From contig CANMZT010000023.1 of the NCBI GenBank assembly GCA_947502405.1, positions 1 through 39,612 on the forward strand: a stretch of DNA of 39,612 nt, read 5' to 3'. Origin of the DNA: an uncultured Algibacter sp. GTDB taxonomy: Bacteria > Bacteroidota > Bacteroidia > Flavobacteriales > Flavobacteriaceae. This document shows, piece after piece, positions 34,481 through 39,612 of the stretch (positions are counted from its first letter, which is position 1; every line of letters begins with the position of its first letter). Made by a program: the position numbers and the translations under genes. The notes under the pieces are model-generated. The model saw only the letters and a program-made list of their open reading frames with translations, ran no database searches and was not told the origin of the DNA.

Positions 34481-36988
34481 ATGAAATACATTAAATCAAC
34501 TATTTTTTTTCTTCTTGTAGGAACTCAATTTATTTATAGTCAGATTTCAGGAAAAGTAATTGATGCTAACTCAAACACCCCTCTAGAATATGCTACAGCT
34601 GCACTATATTCAAAACTCAATAAAGAGTTAATTACAGGAGTAATTACAAATGAAAATGGCACTTTTTCTATTGAAAACATAAAAAAAGGAACTTACTATC
34701 TAGAAGTTTCTTTTATTGGTTATGAAATAAAAACTATTGATGATATAGAAGTAGCTAATAAAAATAGTACTGTTCCTCTGGGTAATATAGCTTTAATTAT
34801 TGGCAAAAATCAGTTAGATGCTGTTGTTGTAAAAGGCGAAAACGCAACTGTAATCAATAAAATTGACAGACAAGTATTTAACACCAAAACCTTCCAAAAC
34901 ACAAAAGGTGGTTCTGCTACAGATGTTATTAAAAACTTACCTTCAGTTAGTGTAAATGGTTTAGGTGAGATTAGTGTTCGCGGGAGTAGTGGTTTCGTTG
35001 TGCTTCTCGATGGAAAACCCGTTCAAGGCAATGCATCTACCCTTTTAAATCAATTGCCTGCAAATGCACTTGAGCGTGTAGAGGTGATTACAGCACCATC
35101 AGCTAAATACGACCCTGAAGGGAAAGCTGGAATTTTAAACATTATTACTAAACGCGGTGGCGTTAGTGGTAATTTTGCTCAAATAAACGTTAGTGCGGGT
35201 TTGCCTTCTATTGAAGATTATAACAATAAAGAAAACACACAGCGTTACGGCATTGATGGTACTTACAATATAAGAAGAGAAAAATGGAATATCTCTATTG
35301 GTGCTAATTACCAAAGAAAAGATATTAGCGGTAGACGTGAAGGCGATGTTTGGACTATTGTAGATGATGTGTTTACTAGTTTTCCATCGGACGGAGAACG
35401 TAGTTTTGATGAAGAAAATTTTTCAGGAAGATTTACTGTTGATTTTACACCTAATACTAATGATGAATTTTCTTTAGGATTTTACGCTGGAAAGCGAGAA
35501 AAAGCTCGAACTGCAGATATCCTTTACAATAATGAAGCGTATCCTGTTGATGATGAGGATAACAAGATTTTTGAGCTTTCATATTTCAATGAAAACCTAA
35601 GAATTAGAAAAGGAGATTTTGTTTTAGGAAGTTTTGATTATGCACATACGTTTAATAACAAGTCGAAATTATCTTCTTCTTTTTTATATGAATACACATT
35701 ATTAGGAGGACCAACAACTAATAGAAACTTAAACTTCCCGAATACTGAAAGTTTAATTCAAGATGAGTTTAATACTAACGACAATCCGCTAAATGGTTTC
35801 AGAGCGCAGTTAGATTACTTATGGAAACCACTTTCATTTGGAACTTTAGAAACAGGTTATCAATTTAGAACTTTAGATAATAGAGGAGATTTTTTCTACG
35901 GAAGACGAACTAATTTTAATGACGATTTTGAAAGAGTTGATTTATTCTCAAGTGATATTGATTTAATAAGAACCATCCATTCTACTTATGCGCAATTAAG
36001 TGGTAAAAAAGACAAATGGGAATATGCTGCAGGTTTACGTTTAGAAATTCTTGATCGAGAGCTAATTCTAGCCGATAAAGCAGGCACTTTTCAAGAAAAT
36101 TTAGATTACAACTACGAAAAACTATTCCCTTCTGCTTCTGTACAATATAGCGTTAATGAGAAAACTAATTTAAAATTAGCTTACAGTAAGCGTGTTGACA
36201 GACCTTCTGCATTTAAACTAAATCCGTTTAGAGAGCGGGAGCATTCTGAAACTTTAGAGCAGGGTGATAAAAATTTACTACCTGAGTTTATTGATTTAGT
36301 AGAACTTGGTATCACAAAAAAATTCAATAAAGGCAATTCTATTTTTGCCACAGCCTATTTTAGAAATGTTGAAAATTTAGTAAATCGTGTAAACCAGATT
36401 TATAGCGGCCCTCCTATTGATCCTGACGATTCTCGTTTTGATAATGTGGTATTAGACCGTATATACTCTAATGTAGGCACAGGACGTTCTCTTGGTTTAG
36501 AATTAGGTACACAATTAAAACCAACTGAGAAATGGAGTAATTTTATAGGATTTAATATTTACAACTTTCAAATTGATGGTGCTTATAATGGCGAAAAAAT
36601 TGATAACAATGCTACTCAGTATTCTATTAATGCAAATAGCACCTTTGATTTCTCTGATACAGCAACACTTCAATTTACTTTAAATTATTTATCTAAAAGA
36701 CAAACTGCTCAAGGAGAAGATTCAAGATTCTACTCGCCTAATTTAAGTTTCAAAAAGAGTTTCTTAAACAATCAATTAGTCGCTACCCTACAATGGCAAA
36801 ACATTGATATGGGTTTACTTGACACTAATGAGCAACGTATAACGACCTCAAGACCTAGTGAATTTTTTACCACAACAAACTATGTTTACGAAGTTGATGT
36901 AGTAATGCTAAACCTATCCTATTCGTTTAATAAAACTAAAAGTAAAGCGAAGTTTATTGATAGTGAGTTTGGTAAGCGGGAGTTTTAA
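34481..36988 (+). CDS. TonB-dependent receptor-like outer-membrane protein (PF14905-type beta barrel)
   Basis: An 835-residue protein. Signal peptide about 1-20 (ending IYSQ); a carboxypeptidase-regulatory-like domain lies at about 22-100 (ISGKVIDANSNTPLEYATAAL, ENIKKGTYYLEVSFIGYE). The plug domain at about 120-225 has SVRGSSGFVVLLDGKPVQG and ERVEVITAPSAKYDPEGKAGILNIITKR, the hallmark of this subgroup. A long beta-barrel runs to the end (FGKREF, with a terminal Phe typical of outer-membrane proteins). These import or bind glycans, siderophores or peptides with TonB. No SusD-like partner is encoded next to it; regulation is probably by the divergent LacI protein. Confidence 0.93.
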   Translation: MKYIKSTIFFLLVGTQFIYSQISGKVIDANSNTPLEYATAALYSKLNKELITGVITNENGTFSIENIKKGTYYLEVSFIGYEIKTIDDIEVANKNSTVPLGNIALIIGKNQLDAVVVKGENATVINKIDRQVFNTKTFQNTKGGSATDVIKNLPSVSVNGLGEISVRGSSGFVVLLDGKPVQGNASTLLNQLPANALERVEVITAPSAKYDPEGKAGILNIITKRGGVSGNFAQINVSAGLPSIEDYNNKENTQRYGIDGTYNIRREKWNISIGANYQRKDISGRREGDVWTIVDDVFTSFPSDGERSFDEENFSGRFTVDFTPNTNDEFSLGFYAGKREKARTADILYNNEAYPVDDEDNKIFELSYFNENLRIRKGDFVLGSFDYAHTFNNKSKLSSSFLYEYTLLGGPTTNRNLNFPNTESLIQDEFNTNDNPLNGFRAQLDYLWKPLSFGTLETGYQFRTLDNRGDFFYGRRTNFNDDFERVDLFSSDIDLIRTIHSTYAQLSGKKDKWEYAAGLRLEILDRELILADKAGTFQENLDYNYEKLFPSASVQYSVNEKTNLKLAYSKRVDRPSAFKLNPFREREHSETLEQGDKNLLPEFIDLVELGITKKFNKGNSIFATAYFRNVENLVNRVNQIYSGPPIDPDDSRFDNVVLDRIYSNVGTGRSLGLELGTQLKPTEKWSNFIGFNIYNFQIDGAYNGEKIDNNATQYSINANSTFDFSDTATLQFTLNYLSKRQTAQGEDSRFYSPNLSFKKSFLNNQLVATLQWQNIDMGLLDTNEQRITTSRPSEFFTTTNYVYEVDVVMLNLSYSFNKTKSKAKFIDSEFGKREF

Positions 36989-37227
36989 ATAAAAAAGAGC
37001 TACAATTTTTTGTAACCCCTTTTAATTTATTCACTAATAGCATTTATAAGACACACTTATTTCTAAAAAGTCACATAGCACTAAACAGTTATAATCTATA
37101 AAACAAAAAAGCTTCACAATTTCGATAACTCGAAAAAGGAAAGCTTTCCATTGGATTACCAAATTGCTTTGGCAAACTACATCCTAGACACCTCTAGGAC
37201 AACACAACATCTTTTAATTACCCAAAA

Positions 37228-37249
37228 AAGCTCTAATTTCTCAGAGCTT
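37228..37249 (-). terminator. Rho-independent terminator of tRNA-Asp
   Basis: AAGCTCT/AGAGCTT stem with an eight-base loop, followed by a run of T on the minus strand. It lies 17 bp beyond the tRNA 3' end. Confidence 0.75.
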
Positions 37250-37265
37250 CTTTTGCAATTTTTTG

Positions 37266-37339
37266 CGGTCTGGACGGGACTCGAACCCGCGACCTTCGCC
37301 GTGACAGGGCGACATTCTAACCAACTGAACTACCAGACC
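37266..37339 (-). tRNA. tRNA-Asp (anticodon GUC)
   Basis: A 74-nt minus-strand cloverleaf. Acceptor GGTCTGG/CCAGACC, T8-A9, D loop AGTTGGTTA. The anticodon stem TCGCC/GGCGA has loop CTGTCAC, giving anticodon GTC. The T arm is GCGGG-TTCGAGT-CCCGT and the discriminator is G. CCA is not encoded. Confidence 0.96.
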
Positions 37340-37419
37340 GTTGCATTATTGCGGTTGCAAATATACACGCCTTTTTTTATATCTCAAATCTTTTTTCTCT
37401 TTTTTATAGAAAAAAATTA

Positions 37420-38349
37420 TCAAGAGAACTTTTGACGTTCTATCATATAGGTTGTGAGGATGTTATTAAAATCTTTATTAATATCAGCCTCAACATATTT
37501 TATTTTGTACTGCGCACATTTTAATCGCAAGGCTTCAAAATAAGTATCTACTGTTTTACTATAACTCTCTTTTATAGAATCGGCGTATAAATTAATATAC
37601 TCACCTGTTTCAACATCAATAAAACGCTTTGGTTTGTTATCAAAATCAAAGTTTAATTCTTTGGCTTTGTCAAATACATGAAACAAAACCACCTCATGCT
37701 TATTATACTTTAAATGACGTAAAGCTTCAAATAACCTTAACTCATCTTCAGAGGTTTGAAACATATCTGTAAATAAAAATATCATAGAACGCCTATGAAT
37801 CTTTTCGGCTATTTCATGAAGATACTTATACGTTTCTGTTTGTTTATTCTGCGGTTTAGAAACTACAGCTTCACTTAAATGATTCAACAACATTTGATGA
37901 TGACGCTCACTACCCTTTTCAGGTGCGTAATAATCATAATCATCACTATAAATACTTAAACCAACAGCATCACGTTGCTTTTTTAAAATCTGCATTAACG
38001 AAGCCGCTGCTAATGCCGAAAAGCCAACTTTATTCAAACTATCAATAGAAAATGCATCTAGTTTAGGATAATGCATCGAACTACTATTATCTAGTATAAT
38101 ATGGCACCGTAAATTTGTTTCATCATCATAGCGTTTGGTGTAAAGCTTATCTGTTTTAGCAAATAATTTCCAATCTATATGCCGTGTACTTTCACCTTGA
38201 TTATAAATTTTATGCTCAGCGAATTCTGCAGAAAACCCATGAAACGGACTCTTGTGCATCCCAGCAATAAAACCCTCAACCACCTGTTTTGCAAGTAATT
38301 CAAGATTTTTAAAACCCTCTGCTTTATTAAGTTCGTTTTGTAAATTCAT
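37420..38349 (-). CDS. DUF58 domain protein (BatA-neighbour type)
   Basis: I prefer the ATG at 38347-38349 (MNLQNELNKAEG, 309 residues); an ATG three codons earlier is equally possible. The DUF58 signature appears as GESTRHIDWKLFAKTDKLYTKRYDDE (about 53-77), followed by a von Willebrand-A-like domain with DNSSSM (MIDAS-like DxSxS, about 87-92) and FLFTDMFQTSEDE. These proteins usually act with a MoxR AAA ATPase in metal-dependent complex maturation or stress resistance. Neither a MoxR nor a BatA gene is adjacent within the window. It is cytosolic with no membrane helix. Confidence 0.9.
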   Translation of the reverse strand: MNLQNELNKAEGFKNLELLAKQVVEGFIAGMHKSPFHGFSAEFAEHKIYNQGESTRHIDWKLFAKTDKLYTKRYDDETNLRCHIILDNSSSMHYPKLDAFSIDSLNKVGFSALAAASLMQILKKQRDAVGLSIYSDDYDYYAPEKGSERHHQMLLNHLSEAVVSKPQNKQTETYKYLHEIAEKIHRRSMIFLFTDMFQTSEDELRLFEALRHLKYNKHEVVLFHVFDKAKELNFDFDNKPKRFIDVETGEYINLYADSIKESYSKTVDTYFEALRLKCAQYKIKYVEADINKDFNNILTTYMIERQKFS

Positions 38350-38457
38350 TTTTATCAAAAGATACTAGACCATTTCATTCCTAGAATCAAGAAACAAGAC
38401 ATCAAAAAAATTCAAAACTCATCTCTTTTCTTGCTTCTCTTCTCTCTTTTCTAATCT

Positions 38458-38997
38458 CTATATCACAGCATCAACAATCCCATAAGCCACAGACTCCTCT
38501 GCTCCCATCCAATGGTCACGATTAAAATCTTTCATCACTTTTTCAAAAGTTTGCCCACAATTATCCGCTAAAATTTTAGCACTTAATTCTTTCGTCTTTA
38601 AAATTTCTTGCGCTGTAATCTCAATATCGCTAGCTTGCCCACGAGCACCACCACTTGGTTGATGAATCATTACACGAGCATGCGGCTGAATAAAACGCTT
38701 ACCTTTTGCACCAACTGATAACAAAATAGAACCCATAGAAGCGGCTAAACCAGTACAAATAGTTGACACATCACTTTTTAAAGACTTTATACAATCGTAC
38801 ATGGCGAATCCTGAGGTTACATAACCGCCTGGGCTGTTTATATATAATTGAATATCGGCGGTTTCTAATGCATCCAAATAGAGTAATCTATCAATCACAT
38901 GTTTAGCAGACTCATCATCTACCTGTCCCCATAAAAACACCTTACGTTGTTCTAGTAATTTACTATCAATTGTATCTTGAACTTTATTTTCACTCAT
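38458..38997 (-). CDS. clpP: ClpP-family serine peptidase (non-canonical paralogue)
   Basis: A 179-residue ClpP fold. The triad is S87 (AASMGS), H112 (MIHQPSGG) and D161 (FNRDHWMGAEE). The oxyanion segment INSPGGYVTSG is intact. Compared with housekeeping ClpP it is short at the N-terminus and has RKVFLWGQVDDESAKHVIDRL in place of the usual RIIFLG. The helix GGxYxAGLGIYD is altered to GGYVTSGFAMYD. This suggests the second ClpP paralogue often seen in Flavobacteriaceae, which would act with or without ClpX/ClpC. The neighbour is trxA, and both are on the minus strand with a terminator between. Confidence 0.9.
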   Translation of the reverse strand: MSENKVQDTIDSKLLEQRKVFLWGQVDDESAKHVIDRLLYLDALETADIQLYINSPGGYVTSGFAMYDCIKSLKSDVSTICTGLAASMGSILLSVGAKGKRFIQPHARVMIHQPSGGARGQASDIEITAQEILKTKELSAKILADNCGQTFEKVMKDFNRDHWMGAEESVAYGIVDAVI

Positions 38998-39023
38998 CTT
39001 ATTTTAATTTTTATCTAAAATAA

Positions 39024-39054
39024 AAAAAGGTTTACCATTACGGCAAACCTTTTT
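39024..39054 (-). terminator. Rho-independent terminator of the thioredoxin gene
   Basis: Stem AAAAAGGTTTGCC / GGTAAACCTTTTT (minus strand, one mismatch) with a five-base loop and T tail, 22 bp past the stop codon. Confidence 0.85.
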
Positions 39055-39075
39055 AACTTTCTTTTTATTTGTGTC

Positions 39076-39393
39076 TTATAAAAGACCATCAATTGCATCT
39101 GTATATGCATTTTTAGGTGCTACACCAACTTGACGTCCAACAACCTCTCCGTTCTGAAAAACCAAAACAGTAGGTATGTTACGTACACCATATTTAGCAG
39201 CAAACTCTTGGTTAGCATCAACATCAACCTTTCCTACAACAGCTTTTCCATCGTATTCATCACTAATTTGCTCAATAATTGGTCCAACCATTCTACAAGG
39301 CCCACACCAAGCAGCCCAAAAATCAACCAATACTGGTTTGTCGCTATTCAAAACTGTTTCTTCAAAAGTCGCATCTGTTATCTCTAATGCCAT
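39076..39393 (-). CDS. trxA: Thioredoxin
   Basis: A 105-residue thioredoxin with FWAAWCGPCRMVGPII (redox Cys C30 and C33), GKVDVDANQEFAAKYGVRNIPTVLVFQNGE (cis-Pro motif IPT) and a C-terminal helix. No signal peptide, so cytosolic. It reduces disulfides of ribonucleotide reductase, peroxiredoxins and similar partners. The length matches the family. It is transcribed alone from a putative promoter at 39436-39470, with a terminator before clpP. Confidence 0.97.
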   Translation of the reverse strand: MALEITDATFEETVLNSDKPVLVDFWAAWCGPCRMVGPIIEQISDEYDGKAVVGKVDVDANQEFAAKYGVRNIPTVLVFQNGEVVGRQVGVAPKNAYTDAIDGLL

Positions 39394-39435
39394 AATATTT
39401 ATATTTTAATAAGTTCTTAAATCATTTTAATCACA

Positions 39436-39470
39436 CAAAATTAGTCAAAAAATATTCCAAAGCTTACAAA
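39436..39470 (-). promoter_or_regulatory. Possible promoter of trxA
   Basis: On the minus strand TTTG (39467-39470) lies 23 bp before TAATTTTG (39436-39443), a full match to TAnnTTTG. This spacing is at the long end of the reported range. It would give a leader of about 35 nt. Confidence 0.4.
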
Positions 39471-39523
39471 CTGGCAATTTGTTTTCCCTATAATAGCATT
39501 GGTTAGTTTTATTTATACGGTTT

Positions 39524-39612
39524 GGGCGCAACCACAAGGGTCGGGCTATCCGTTCCAAGTCCTCGCTTCTGCGCTAAGGCGCAAAAGCTGTGGGCTATCC
39601 ACTACTATCCCT
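39524..39612 (+). repeat. Dispersed intergenic repeat, copy 5 (cut by window end)
   Basis: Begins GGGCGCAACCACAAGGGTCG and ends at the window edge with ACTATCCCT, just before the expected AACGC. It contains the AAGTCCTCGC and GCTGTGGGCT blocks around a hairpin-forming interior (TGCGC...GCGCA). The first terminal repeat is GCGCAA rather than GCGTTA, so its ends may have drifted. Confidence 0.85.

Noticed and set aside
37151-37435. 94-codon open frame over the tRNA-Asp gene
   Set aside because: It reads through tRNA-Asp and the adjacent terminator; the tRNA explains the sequence.

Overview
The window looks like a chromosomal segment of a marine-type member of the Flavobacteriaceae (Bacteroidetes). 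The evidence is the AT-rich composition, the near absence of Shine-Dalgarno sequences, TAnnTTTG-type promoter boxes, BlaI/M56 pairs, a TonB-dependent receptor of the PF14905-like type, DUF4407, DUF4230 and DUF1272 proteins, and a giant surface protein built from PKD-like and DUF11-like repeats. No phage, IS transposase, plasmid or CRISPR signal is visible. No species can be named from sequence alone.

Layout. (1) Positions 1-9074 (minus) hold one open frame of more than 3,024 codons, running off the left edge: a secreted giant adhesin-like protein with about 1,477 residues of PKD/Ig-like repeats followed by at least eleven DUF11-like modules. Within it an ~870 bp block is repeated at exactly 2,124 bp. 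(2) 9075-9857 is an AT-rich spacer and tRNA-Leu(UAG). (3) 9960-12324 encode an M20 dipeptidase and an EamA transporter. (4) 12343-14958 is a BlaI-type repressor plus an M56 membrane peptidase, preceded by three TCTACA/TGTAGA operators. (5) 15106-19735 carry a DUF4407 protein, a STAS protein, an NTF2-like secreted protein, DUF1272, PhnA, a secreted protein with an internal duplication, and YjbR. (6) 19896-23621 (minus) is a tightly overlapping operon: outer-membrane barrel, ruvC, hemW, cyclase-family hydrolase, DUF4230. (7) 23651-26504 (plus) is a flippase-like membrane protein, GT2 glycosyltransferase and Bax-inhibitor-1 protein. (8) 26653-29250 (minus) is a second BlaI-M56 cassette whose peptidase ends in a TonB-C-like domain, plus a lipoprotein carrying a similar domain, with different (AACTAA/TTAGTT) operators shared with a divergent DUF456 gene. 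(9) 30135-32925 (minus) is a mini-lipoprotein, a TPR sensor kinase and a LuxR-type regulator. (10) 33293-36988 is a LacI regulator divergent from an orphan TonB receptor. (11) 37266-39393 are tRNA-Asp, DUF58, a non-canonical ClpP and thioredoxin.

The most unusual non-coding signal is a family of five dispersed intergenic elements (85-154 bp) with conserved ends (GGGCGTTACC... and ...AATCCCTAACGC) and a strongly variable, often palindromic interior. One copy carries a perfect 30-bp palindrome. A different palindromic unit appears to have inserted in frame into hemW. Other points of interest are the two BlaI/M56 systems with visibly different operator codes, and the mini-lipoprotein beside the TPR kinase with three spaced TCGACRAAA motifs upstream.
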